A stretch of 64,000 bases of DNA from Paramyrothecium sp. XJ0827 (Eukaryota; Ascomycota; Sordariomycetes; Hypocreales; Stachybotryaceae): contig JAJFPB010000008.1 in the NCBI GenBank assembly GCA_020881915.1, forward strand, positions 558,001 to 622,000, read 5' to 3'. Below are positions 10,885-21,869 of this stretch, piece by piece; the first letter of the stretch is position 1; each line of letters begins with the position of its first letter. The notes below the pieces were generated by a model. The model saw only the letters and a list, made by a program, of their open reading frames with translations, was not told where the DNA came from and made no database searches. Both the position numbers and the translations under genes were made by a program.

Positions 10885-13174
10885 ATGGCTTCACCGTCGA
10901 GGTTCTCGTCCTCCCCTGCGCCGAGCCAGCAACGGTCGGTCGTCGGTTCGCTTCCTCGCGCCGACGCTACAGCTCGACTTGCCGAGCCTCTCCCGCAATT
11001 CCAGTCCGGATCGCCTCTGGTCAGATCGGGATCTCCCAGGCCGAGCATAAGTGCCGCCGACATCAACGCCAGTCCCCTTGCCGCTGGCAACTCAAGCTTC
11101 CAGGGCCCTGGCGTGTCGGCGCTGGCTGCCGCGCTTTCGGACTTGCCACCACCACGACACGGCACACCACCAGGCAGAGTGGGCACGCCGCCTCTTCGAC
11201 CGCATTCACCAGGTCTTGGCCGAGTTTCCGTAACGCCTACCAACTACGGTTCCTTCGATTCGAGACGACAGGGCGGCCCTGCCGCGCCGTATGAGGACCC
11301 TGAGATTGTCAAGAGACATCTCGTTTTACCTACTGATGGTGACAATCCGCCATCCGAGGAATCGTCTTTGTTAGGAACGGTCAAGGGGAAGCAGCCTGCC
11401 GAAAGCGTCACCACCGGCCTAGGCGAAGACGAATTCTCCAGCCTTCAGTTGCAGGGTGGAGATGTGACACGCGGAATTTACAAATGGACCGAGCAAGCGG
11501 AGGCAAAGAACAAACTCCACCGGAGTAAGAGTTTCGACCACTCGCGACCCGAGCCCGAGGCTGAGGTTTTGGATATCAATTCTATCAAGGTTCCCGGCGG
11601 ATTTCGCCGAAATCATCTTCGAAGAAACGCCCGCAGTCCGCACAACGGAGGCGGCTATGATGGTGATGCGTCCCCTGGAGAGCCTCAGCAGAGGCTCTTC
11701 ACGGCCAGCTTCATGGAGTTTCTTTCAATCTATGGCCATTTTGCTGGTGAGGACCTGGAAGAAGATGACGAAGCACTCGGACCCAACGAGTACTTCTCCT
11801 CCGGCGACGACGAGGACTTCGACAGCGATGACGAACGCGAACCTCTCGAGGAATCTGCGCTCCTGACACCTTCCCGACGTAAGCGAAGAAGAAAGGTTCG
11901 CACCGGAAGCGGTAACAATAGCCCTACAAACGCTCTTTTGCTTCTGCTCAAGTCCTTTGTCGGAACCGGTGTTTTGTTCCTGCCCCGAGCGTACCTCAAC
12001 GGCGGTATGCTGTTTAGCAACCTGGTACTGGTTGGAGTCGCAATTCTCAGCTACTACTGCTTTGTCCTTCTCGTCTCGACCCGGCTCAAGATTGAAGGCT
12101 CCTTTGGTGATATGGGCGGTATCCTCTACGGCAAGTGGATGCGGACTCTTATCCTTGGGTCTATTGTTCTTAGCCAGATCGGCTTTGTTGCCGCCTACAC
12201 CGTGTTCACGGCGGAGAACCTCCAGGCATTTATTCGAGCTGTATCCAACTGCAAGTCCACCATCAGTATACCATGGCTCATCGTTATGCAAATGGTCATC
12301 TTTTTACCATTTTCGCTTTTGAGAGACATCGGCAAGCTTGGTTTCACGGCACTTATCGCCGATGCTTTTATCCTTATCGGGCTGGCATATCTCTTCTATT
12401 ACGACGTCTTTACGCTGGCCACCGAAGGCCTTGCCGACATCATTATGTTCAACCAGAAGGATTGGACGTTGTTCATCGGTACAGCCATCTTTACGTTCGA
12501 AGGAATCGGACTCATCATTCCTATCCAAGAGTCGATGAGGCACCCGGAGAAGTTTCCTAAGGTGTTGCTGGTTGTCATGATTATCATTTCGGTCTTGTTC
12601 ACGGTCATGGGAGCCGTGTCCTATGCCGCCTACGGATCTAAGACTGAGACAGTTGTTCTGCTCAACCTACCCCAGGATAACAAGATGGTCAACGGTGTTC
12701 AGTTCCTGTACTCCTGCGCAATTCTCCTCTCGACGCCTTTGCAAATTTTCCCGGCTATCCGTATTGTGGAGACGGAACTGTTTACGAGGAGCGGTAAATA
12801 CAACCCTTACATCAAGTGGCAAAAGAACTTCTTCCGTTTCTTCGTTGTCGTGCTCTGCTCAGCCATTGCTTGGGGTGGAGCGGATAACCTGGATAAGTTC
12901 GTTGCCCTCGTCGGCAACTTTGCCTGCATCCCACTGGTCTACATCTACCCGGTAAGTATTCTGCTGAATACTATTACGTTGGACAAATACTGATCAAGGA
13001 TAGCCTCTGTTGCATTACAAAGCGGTTGCCCGTAACTGGGCGTGGAGGATGTCCGACATTGCACTCTGCATATTTGGTTTCGTTGCGATGGCTTACACTA
13101 CGAGCTTGACTGTTGTCAGCTGGGCGAACGCCGAGCCCAAGATGCCGGGCTACTGCGACAAGCGAGGACTTTGA
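10885..13174 (+). CDS. Vacuolar amino-acid transporter (AVT3/AVT4-like)
   Basis: Amino acid/auxin permease (Aa_trans) family; the yeast relatives Avt3 and Avt4 export neutral amino acids from the vacuole. Exons 10885-12951 and 13004-13174 with a 52-nt intron (GTAAGT...GATAG) in phase 0; 745 aa. A long Ser/Pro/acidic cytosolic N-terminus of about 345 residues is typical of the Avt3/Avt4 type. About eleven membrane segments follow, beginning near NALLLLLKSFVGTGVLFLPR. The second exon completes the last membrane segments (LLHYKAVARNWAWRMSDIAL) and ends CDKRGL. The exact substrate cannot be read from the sequence. Confidence 0.87.
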
Positions 13175-13646
13175 GAGCATTTGGTAGCGCAGCGTGAGGT
13201 GGCATTTCCATTTTGAATGTGCCGCGTGTAATTGGAATAGCGTGAGGTTCTCGTCGCTCTGGGCTAATCACATTGTTATCTGGCATGGTTGGTTGGGGGG
13301 TTTTCTTTAGATCAGACTTTACTCGTCCCCTTTTTGTTCCTTAGCATCAGATAGAAAGACAGCAAGATAGCGAACACAAAGGGAAGCCCAATGCTTCTCA
13401 TCAACGATTCATTCGACGATTCGTTCTAACTGCGTGAACTGATCGAGGAACAAGTGGTGACGATATGAATAGCTGCACGTGGGGCTGACGCCATTGAGGG
13501 TCATGGGAGAGGCGCGATAAGGATAAGAGCTCGGAATCCGAGCCTCGGGTCTGGACAGTCCACGCCCTCCTTCTCGATCTATGACTGGCACGTCTTTGGC
13601 GTGAGAACTCGCCAATGGCGCTGTCTTTTCTTGCAACATATTTACC
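13175..13646. other. Intergenic, 470 bp
   Basis: Terminator of the AVT3-like gene and promoter/leader of AIM32. No further gene is seen; the - strand frames here are antisense shadows. Confidence 0.5.
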
Positions 13647-14768
13647 ATGCCATTTTCCAGACCACTCCGCTCATTGATCGGGCGGAGGCGCGTCCCGGGG
13701 ATTTGCCCACCGGCAGCCGGGCGTCCCGCGCTGAACCGATGGCTTGCGACGAAACCGCCGCCGCTCCCGACGGTCCAGTCGTGCCCGTCGCCGAGTTGCG
13801 GGTGCGCCGACACGCCGGCCACGCCGGAAGGCTTGGAAATCGACCACAAGTCGCCGCTGAACGGGGTGATCACAGGGTACTCGGAGCATGTGCTCGTGTG
13901 TACGGGGCAGGACGACTGGACGTCCAAGATCGAAGAGGAGAACAGCGGCGATAATCTGGCCGCGGATCTCAAGGAGCTCTTTGGACGAGGAGGGCAGTTG
14001 AGCGATGTAAGAAGCCCCGCAAACCAAACACTTAACCTCCATGCTAACACTTGACAGCCCTTTCACAATGTCTCCGTCCTCAACTCGTCCTTTCCGAGCT
14101 CCGTCTCCCCGCGACCCGAGGTCCAGTCAACCTCGGCCTACCTGCTCCCGAGCTTCAAGTACATACCGTTCCTACCGCGCGTGTCCTTCGATAGCGTAGA
14201 GGCGCTCGCGAAAGGCTTCCTGCTCCCCGAGAAGCTGCACTCGGCGCACAGCGGCCTGTCGCCGATCCACCGCGACCGACTCACCCGGAACGAGGCGTAC
14301 CAGAGCCTGCTCATGGGCGTGCGGGACGTCGAGGACGTGATTGTTCTGATCTGTGGACACGGCGGACGGGACATGCGCTGTGGCATATACGGACCGGTGC
14401 TCAGGAACGAGTTCGCGCAGAAGCTGGAGCGGGAAGGCTACAGCGTCGCAAGCGGGCCGGTCCCGATCACCACGCAGGGCACGAAGGCTATAGAAGGCGA
14501 CGCCGCGCCGGGAAAGCCGGTCGCCAGAGTCGGCTTGATAAGCCACATCGGCGGGCATAAGTTCGCAGGCAACGTCATCATCTACCTGCCGCCGGGGCTG
14601 AAGGCACAAGGCGAGAAGCACCCGCTGGCCGGGCACGGCATATGGTACGGAAGAGTAGAGCCGAGGCATGTGGAGGGCATTGTAAAGGAGTCTATCCTAA
14701 AGGGCAACATCATATCAGATATGTTCCGCGGTGGTATAGATCAACATAGACGCATTTTGCGGTTGTAG
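13647..14768 (+). CDS. AIM32: AIM32-like mitochondrial thioredoxin-fold Fe-S protein
   Basis: Thioredoxin-like ferredoxin of the sucrase/ferredoxin (Aim32) family. Yeast Aim32 is a mitochondrial intermembrane-space/matrix protein linked to thiol redox quality control of protein import. Exons 13647-14006 and 14058-14768 with a 51-nt phase-0 intron; 356 aa. The N-terminus is basic and Ser/Arg-rich, as in a mitochondrial presequence. The conserved block CADTPATPEGLEIDHKSPLNG follows from about residue 53. The hallmark C-X8-C (C219 and C228, in CGHGGRDMRCG) and the His motif HIGGHKFAGN are both present. The CYC2-like gene follows on the same strand after 306 bp. Confidence 0.9.
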
Positions 14769-15074
14769 TGGTTATGGCAGCATATGATGACGGGCAACGA
14801 CATGGCGATGCGTGTTTATAAAATTGTATATAATTTGATTGTCACATATATTCGATACTATTATTATTCTCACTGCATCTGTCATATTTTAAAGCGAATA
14901 TGGTTGAAATGAAATCCGACGAGGACCATCATCATGAAGTAGCACGTGATGCTAATTTGAAGCCGTCATGTACACAAGACTTTCAAAGACACAGAACTTT
15001 TCAACCACAAGCTGCCGCTACTCCATGGCGCACTTGTCTTGCTAACTCATGAGTTTTATCGACTCCGAGGAAAG
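14769..15074. other. AIM32-CYC2 intergenic region
   Basis: 306 bp with an AT-rich first half that fits 3' processing of AIM32, followed by the short promoter/leader of the CYC2-like gene. No gene seen. Confidence 0.5.
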
Positions 15075-16370
15075 ATGCCATTGGTGAGAAGAGCTTCGAC
15101 ATGGCTGCTGCGCCAGCGATCATTTGGCGGAGGTCCTGTTCCAGCCTCAATCACCAGCAGTAGCTTCGCAGCGCGCATCCTAGAGAACTGTCAAGCAGGC
15201 GCCCCACGTCAGCACCACTCAAGTAAACGAGGGCCGGTCTCTTCCCCGAGGGAAGCAAAAGCACTGCCCACGTTCCTGGTGCTGGGCACTTTGCTGGGCG
15301 CTTCGGTGTACTTCTGGTCGTCGCCGCCAGCCAAGGAAAAGGTCCTGAATGACCGGACCTTTGCGCCCTACACCATCACAGCCCGTGAAGCCATATCGCC
15401 CACGTCTTTCGTCTTCACCGTCTCCCCGCAGCACCCGCACCTGGCTCTGCCCTACCTCGCGTCCGACAGCCAGCTCTGGCGGTACCCACTGTGGTCCGTG
15501 GAGTTCAAGCAGCCCCAGGTCCAGATCGCCCGCCATTACACCCCGCTGCCGCCGCTGCAGCATGAGGACCCAACCGACGGGAGCCTGCGCTTCTACATCC
15601 GCGCGGTGGGCGACGGCGAGATGTCGAACTACCTGGGCCGCCTGGGCGTAGGCCAAGACGTCTGGCTGCGAGGACCCCACACCGGCTTCGACCTCCTCGG
15701 CAGGCTGGGGGGCAGGAAGAGCGTCGTCTTCCTCGCCGGCGGGACGGGCGTTGTGCCGGGCCTGCAAGCCGCCAGAGCCGTTCTCGACCAGGACGAGCAG
15801 GCCAACGTCACTTTGCTGTGGTCCATCCGGAAACGGGAGGAGCTGGATGCTGCATCATCAGCGGCGAAGCCATGGTGGGATTTCTGGTCAAGCAACAGCC
15901 CTGAGGAGCTGGCCTTTCCCCTTTCAACCCCAAGCCCTGTGGGCCGGCAGTTTGAAGAGATGAGAGCGAAATACAGCGAGCGCCTGCGGATACATGTCGC
16001 CGTGAGTCAAGACAGCGTCCGTTTCGGCACGAACGAGATCAAAAACGCCCTCGTGGCGTCGGTTCAAGGGGAACAGGGCGCCGCAGCGGTGGACAGCAGC
16101 GGCTGTCAGCTCCATGACCAAAAGCTGCACGAGAGCGCCTCCGAGTTTGAGACACCGGGCACCAGCTGCTTCTGTCCTCCCGCAGAAAGTAGCAGCCCGG
16201 GGAAGAACGTCCTTATTGTCTGCGGCCCTGAGGGTTTTGTGTCACACTACGCTGGACCCAAGGTGTGGGAGGGCGGACGCGAGACGCAAGGGCCCGTTGG
16301 TGGAGTAGCGGCCCAGCTTCTCAAGCAGAATCCCCAGCTTGCGAGCGAATGGCTGATTCTAAAGCTGTGA
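15075..16370 (+). CDS. CYC2: CYC2-like mitochondrial cytochrome c import/redox factor
   Basis: FAD-dependent oxidoreductase of the ferredoxin-reductase fold. Yeast Cyc2 is a mitochondrial inner-membrane flavoprotein that supports cytochrome c haem attachment, facing the intermembrane space. Intronless, 431 aa from the ATG at 15075; the frame extends upstream only without an ATG. A basic N-terminus rich in Arg/Ser is followed by one membrane anchor at about 64-82 (LPTFLVLGTLLGASVYFW). The flavin motif RHYTPLPP and the pyridine-nucleotide loop GGTGVVPG are present. A C-terminal NAD-binding half has a low-complexity insert and ends in a short helix. Placed in tandem with AIM32, another mitochondrial redox gene. 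Confidence 0.87.
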   Translation: MPLVRRASTWLLRQRSFGGGPVPASITSSSFAARILENCQAGAPRQHHSSKRGPVSSPREAKALPTFLVLGTLLGASVYFWSSPPAKEKVLNDRTFAPYTITAREAISPTSFVFTVSPQHPHLALPYLASDSQLWRYPLWSVEFKQPQVQIARHYTPLPPLQHEDPTDGSLRFYIRAVGDGEMSNYLGRLGVGQDVWLRGPHTGFDLLGRLGGRKSVVFLAGGTGVVPGLQAARAVLDQDEQANVTLLWSIRKREELDAASSAAKPWWDFWSSNSPEELAFPLSTPSPVGRQFEEMRAKYSERLRIHVAVSQDSVRFGTNEIKNALVASVQGEQGAAAVDSSGCQLHDQKLHESASEFETPGTSCFCPPAESSSPGKNVLIVCGPEGFVSHYAGPKVWEGGRETQGPVGGVAAQLLKQNPQLASEWLILKL

Positions 16371-16524
16371 TATCTTTTAAGAGTTGCTTGTATACGGCTA
16401 AAATGGTGTGAAGCAGCCTCATGCTGGCTTGTATTTCTATGTGTACTATAAAACCCACACACCCAGTAATGCTGATGTACATAATTGATCCCACGACCCC
16501 ACGCTAACAAGTGCTGCTAAATCA

Positions 16525-19500
16525 TTACGTGCTTTGAACCTTTCTATAAGAGGGTGGCTTCATAGTCCTCCTGATCAGCTTTCCGGCATACGGGGGAATC
16601 AAGGAGATTGCCAAGATGGCGCACACGCGCCACACAAAGCCCCTGAAAATGCGGTTAGTTCAGTAAACCTGATTTATCAAGTGCTTCAACTTACAACGTA
16701 ATGACGAATTCCAAGTCATAATAGTCGCCCAGGAACGGTATGGACCCCGCATACAGCAGGAAAGTGCCGACAATGCTTACAATCATGATCGGATGCCAAG
16801 TCGTAATCTCGATGGCAACCATGAGCAGCTCATTGAGGATGAGCGCGGTGTAACTGACGGCCACCATCTTCTTGCCGTCGACTTCAGTAAGGACCTGAGA
16901 TAGGCCCTGGATCATGCTGCCTTGGTAAATGGAAACGAAAACCCAGACGAAAAAGGTGCGGTATGACAACGAGCGACCCGATGTCAACTCCTTGTAGAGC
17001 TCGGGGTAAAGGTTCACTAAATTCTCATCCACGTCCTTGTCGAGTATGAGCGACAGGACTGGCGCCGCGGTATAGCAGGTTGCATAGCCAACGAGAAGCC
17101 AATTCTAAGCCAAGCGTTAGTATTCGATTCAGCACAACGAAAATTCATAATAAACGAACCGTGTATAAGCCATCTGGTTCAAACTTGCGAGCAATGCTAT
17201 ACATCGTTTGGCAGACGGCGATGATCAGACCACGATGGATAACGAATTGCGCAAGTTTTGCGCTTCGCTTGTAGCTGTTGCGGCCGTGCCAGACGAGCAA
17301 CTTGACAAGATGACAGAATTGCTCGATCGAAAAATCAGCCGCCAAACTGGCCTGGCGACCCTCCTTGCCGACGATTCCCACGCCGACATCCGCGGCTTGA
17401 ATCATGGAAACGTCGTTGCCGCCGTCACCGATGCAGCATACGCGTTTCTTGGTATACTCCTTGATGAGAAGTGCGACTTCCGCCTTTTGCGTAGGAGAGC
17501 ATCGGCATGCCACGACCGTGGGAAGCTGGACGGCGATGGAGATGAACTCGATGCGGAAGTGCGTCAGGAAAAGGGTGAGACTCTCGCCGTCAATAAGCAG
17601 ACAAGCGTCTGTCTTGCTCCTTAGGAAATCGAGATGATCCTGTGCACCGTCCTTCTTTTTCAGCTTGGCAACGGTGTAGATGTACTGACCACGAGCTACC
17701 AACTTGGAGCTGATTGCAACACATCTTGCCGTTTCAACCTTGTCACCGGTCAACATCCAAATCTTGATGCCTGCGTTGCGTAGCAGCTCCAACGAGGGCT
17801 TGACGTCCCTCTGGAGCCTGTCCTCGACACCAGTAACACCCAGAAGCTCGAGGTCATTCTCCAGATAGTGCGACATGACACGTTGCATCCCGGCATCCCG
17901 CCCCGTGATGGCCATCGAAGCCTCCTGATATCTGGATGCAAACTCCTGGTATTGCTGATGCGACAGCTTCCTACGTCCAACAACCAGAGTTCGCAACCCT
18001 TCACGAGCCATGTTAGCAGTTTCTTCATCGAGCCAATCATTCGCGGCAACAATCGATCCCATAACGGTATCCGCGCCCTTCTGATAGAACCAAATTTCGC
18101 CGTCGGTGATGCTTGGATGTTTCACATCAAGGTTCTCGTGGAAGTGAACAATGATGCCCATGCGTTTGCCCTCAGAAGTGAATGGGAAGACGTCAAGAAT
18201 GCGGACCCGTACGATCGGTCGCCCACTGTCACGAGATTCGAGGACCAACGTCTTGCGGTCGCGGTACGCCAGTCGCAGTCCAACCGATTCGGTCCACTTT
18301 ACGATGGCAATTTCGTCAGGCGACGAGGCTTGGTAGGAGGTAACTTCCTTGCCATCTTCAATGTCGACAGTCGGGGTAACGTTGTGGCAAAGCGCAAGCG
18401 CCAAGACGACATCTCGCACGCGTGAGCCGATTTCCCTTCGAGTTCGAGTCGCACCGACATTTGCAGGCGCGGAATAGGTGGACGAAGGGGTGATAAGGAC
18501 CTTTCGAGACATTGGATCTGTCGTGGGCTGGACATGGAAGCCCTGGCGCACGTATGTGGATACTTCATCCATTGCCTCGTTGGCGTAGGAGACGGTGCCT
18601 ACATGGATCTTCTTCATCTCCATGTCGTTCTGCGTAAGAGTCCCGGTCTTGTCACTCAACAGGTACTCGATCCTGCCAAGATCTTCTGGAATCGTGCTGG
18701 TGCGCACAACGGCACCAGGGATGCCCGGATCGCGCTGGATGAACCTAGAAAATGCGCTCTTTCCCATATCAAGGTTGACTCGTAAGCTGATAGGTACAAT
18801 TGTAGAGAAGAGGACGAGGAATCGCGTGATTTTGATATACCAGGCGTTGCCCCCGGTACTCTTGAAGCCTTCTAGCGCAACAAGAAGAACTGATAGACCC
18901 AGAGTGAGGGCGCAGAGAATCTTTGTGAGAGAGTTGATTTCGTACTCGAGGAGCCCAGTCTTGGAGCGCGAGGGCGATGTAGACAGGGCCGACCTGGTTT
19001 GAGGGCCCGTATACATGATGACCGCCAGTGTTGTCGCTTGCGATGCGATGATCGTGTTGGCCCAAGCTGTGTTGTCGATCGAAAGGGCTGCTGATTTTGA
19101 GTCTTCCTCGCCATACTCAGATTCTGGCTGGTGGCTTATGGCATCTTGGCGTGTTGGCAGCAGCTCAACCTTGCCCATGAACTCGTTGACTTTCCTGTCG
19201 GGCTTGCCTCCAGTGACGCGCAGACGGATGAGTTCTTCCGTCGGGAGGTTTTGGGTCAAAGGCGAAGCTAGTCTCAGCTTCCAATCCGTCTCACCATCCA
19301 GCTGATCTGTTCTGATGAAAGTTTCGCCGGTACTCCCGCTACTGGCTTCATCCATTGTATCAGTCGCCGGTTCTTTCCCTTTACTCGTAGCACTTGATCC
19401 TTCCTCGGCAAACGCGAGGAGCTCCTCCTCTACGGTGGCTTCCTGGACAGCGGCAGACGACGGACTCTCGTTGGACAAACATTGAAGAATGACCACGTCT

Positions 19501-20540
19501 GCCGGAACGCGTTGACCTCTACTCAGCTTGAGCACGTCACCGACCCTAAGATCCCGGGACTTTCGGCTGATTTCTTGTATTTGCGAGGATGGTTGGGTCT
19601 TGTCTGACTCCTCATCTCCCTCTTCTTGTATGTCGGACAGGTCCTGCCTGCCGCCCCTCGGCCTCCGACCACCACGGCCGGCCAGGTCCGATTTCAACGT
19701 TCGCCGCTGGTACGACGACGCCGAGTTTCTCCTCGGGTCGGTGAAGACGAGAACTGTGTACAGCTCCGAGTTCGCCTCGTTGTCTCTCCGACGCCTCGCA
19801 ATATCATCGAAAGCCTCCTTGCCCATGGTAATGCAGAGAACAAAGGCAAGTGGAGCAATGTAGGTGGACAGATAGCCGATTCGTAGTGCCGGGATGATTT
19901 GCGACAGCGCGACGAGAAGGAAGTACATGTTGAAGAAGAATGAAAACTCGTTGTAGAGAGTAATCGGAAGAAATGTGAGAGCCGTGTACTTGGCGTTGGA
20001 TATCATGTTCGAGGGGAATCGAGTGGACTGGTTGGAGCCAACGGCTACAAGTCTCGCTGACGATGGATCATGCTCTTCTTGCTCGTCGGCTTCTTCGGCC
20101 TCAGGTCTCTTGGTGCCGGATATGAAGCTTGGTAACCGTATCCCGCTTAGGGAGCTTGCAATCGAGCTCCGACGCCGGTGACCAGTCTCCCCAAGCAGTG
20201 GCTGGTCATCGTCTCCGGGACGGCTGCCGTCGGACCATCGTGGCCTCGATGCATCTTGGTCCCCGAGCAGCGCTTGCTGATCATGCACATTTCTGTCCTG
20301 TCCCAAATCGCCATAGTCCCGGCCTCGCTTGGTAGTCCGTCGTAGCCCCCCCATACGCAAGTTACGCAGAGCTATTCTTGTGGTGTTGTTTTGTGAGGAT
20401 GGGGGATCCTGTCTTGATCCACCCGCGGATGCCGATGAAAGAGGATCGAGCTCTTGAACATCGATATCTAGGTCGGAGTCGGAGTCGTGCGTGGGAGACT
20501 CGGGTGCCTCGACTTGTCGATACGGTGAAGTCGGAGGCAT
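16525..20540 (-). CDS. NEO1: P4-type phospholipid flippase (NEO1/ATP9 type)
   Basis: Aminophospholipid-translocating P4-ATPase; Neo1 acts in Golgi/endosomal membranes without a Cdc50 partner. Exons 20540-17160, 17104-16695 and 16642-16525 with 55- and 52-nt introns; 1,302 aa. An N-terminal acidic/Ser-rich cytosolic region (about 190 aa) is followed by the first membrane pair, the actuator motif DGET near 413, the phosphorylation site DKTGTLTQND near 630, the nucleotide-binding domain, the hinge motif GDGGNDVSMIQ near 1043, and C-terminal membrane segments completed by exons 2 and 3. Overall similarity, including the NEFSFFFNMYFLLVALSQ region, suits the Neo1 branch rather than Drs2/Dnf. It is transcribed away from SEC16. 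Confidence 0.93.
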
Positions 20541-21869
20541 TCCGTGCCAGTCGCCGCTGTTTCTGGGAGTTGGATCAGGGATTTATCCGTGGTTGTCGGC
20601 GGTGATGATCAACCTACCGCGCGGCCGGAATTCGCGAAGTGCCAGGCGACAGTCAAACGTCTGTTCAGGGGCGCATGCGATGGTCCGTAGTCAGCATCGT
20701 TCAGAACTGATACAGAAGGCCTGCCAGGACCGAGTTCGACTATGGCCTCGGGCTAGATGGTAAAAAAGTGGTCAGATGGGTTCTTTCGCGTCTTGTGCTG
20801 TCTTTGCTGAAAGGGCAAGACTGGCTCTTGTCTGTCGCAGTTGGCTTGTGACAAGTCACGTCTGGCGGTCCTGCGTCACAGGTGCTAACTTTAGTGCGTT
20901 GCGCCTCTGAGCTTAAAGTACAATGTACCTGCAAGGGAGGATGCCGCGGATGCACAAACCGCGAATCGAATACCAGGAGCTCTGCTCAGAAATAAGGCCA
21001 ACAAGTATTCTACGTAACACCAACACTGATTTTACGATCTATCTCACCATGTTGGTATGATTTCAAGCTCGTCCACAAGCTTCGTAAGCGTATCGTGTCT
21101 TTCTGAAGGGTGGCTGCGGACCCTGTAAGTAGCGTGGAGCGTGCAGCAAATGAACGAGCTGGGTGGCCGTGGCCCCATGCAATTCTTCGAAACGTGGCAT
21201 ATTGCTGCATTGCGATCGCATCATGCAGGATGACCTCTATATTCTGCGTGGACTTGGTAGGCAGCAACTTGAGCAGAAGCGGACAGATGAAGCGTCAAAC
21301 CGTCAACGCAACGCCTAAAGAACTACCATGTTTGTACCACGAACTCAATGTGATATTTAATGTAAAACCAAGCGGAGGAAGCTACCTCCATTATTCCTCA
21401 AATGTCACTGGGAGAGCTTGCTGTAATATGCGCCGGTTAAGCCCCGGAAATGCTCTTAAGGCTGCTTAGTGCGCCGTAATGACGGAAGGCCGGGGACCGA
21501 GCTGATACGGAGCTAATGAGGCAAGGTATCGTTAAGGTCGGGTTGGTTCTGCTAAGGAACAGATTTCCCGATCGCCTTACTCCTGTTTTCTTGATCAGGC
21601 CTGACAGCTGGCAATCCCATCCACATTACACCCAAGGGCTTGCTAATACCTTATTTCTTGATACCCAATAGCCCAAATCATGGCGGAGCGCTTCTCTGTA
21701 TGAAGAACTAGATCTTATTCTTCGCCTGTAATAGTAGGTACTTCCCTTGACTTCTAGTTCCACTGATTCCCAGGCCTCGTGCCCCTATGTTGCTTACTGA
21801 CACCAGCCAGTATTTCTGTTTGCAGACCTTACCTCGTTCGTCTCCGAACGTGTTTGCCTAGAGCTCACA
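20541..21869. other. Divergent NEO1/SEC16 promoter region, 1.3 kb
   Basis: Separates two divergent secretory-pathway genes. No convincing coding frame. SEC16 may have a leader intron: a branch/acceptor-like TACTGACACC...TTTGCAG occurs at about 21794-21835, just before the start codon. Nothing else recognisable. Confidence 0.5.

Noticed and set aside
10737..11243. 168-codon frame antisense to the AVT3-like gene
   Set aside because: Mirror of the real coding frame in low-complexity Pro/Ser sequence; no family features.
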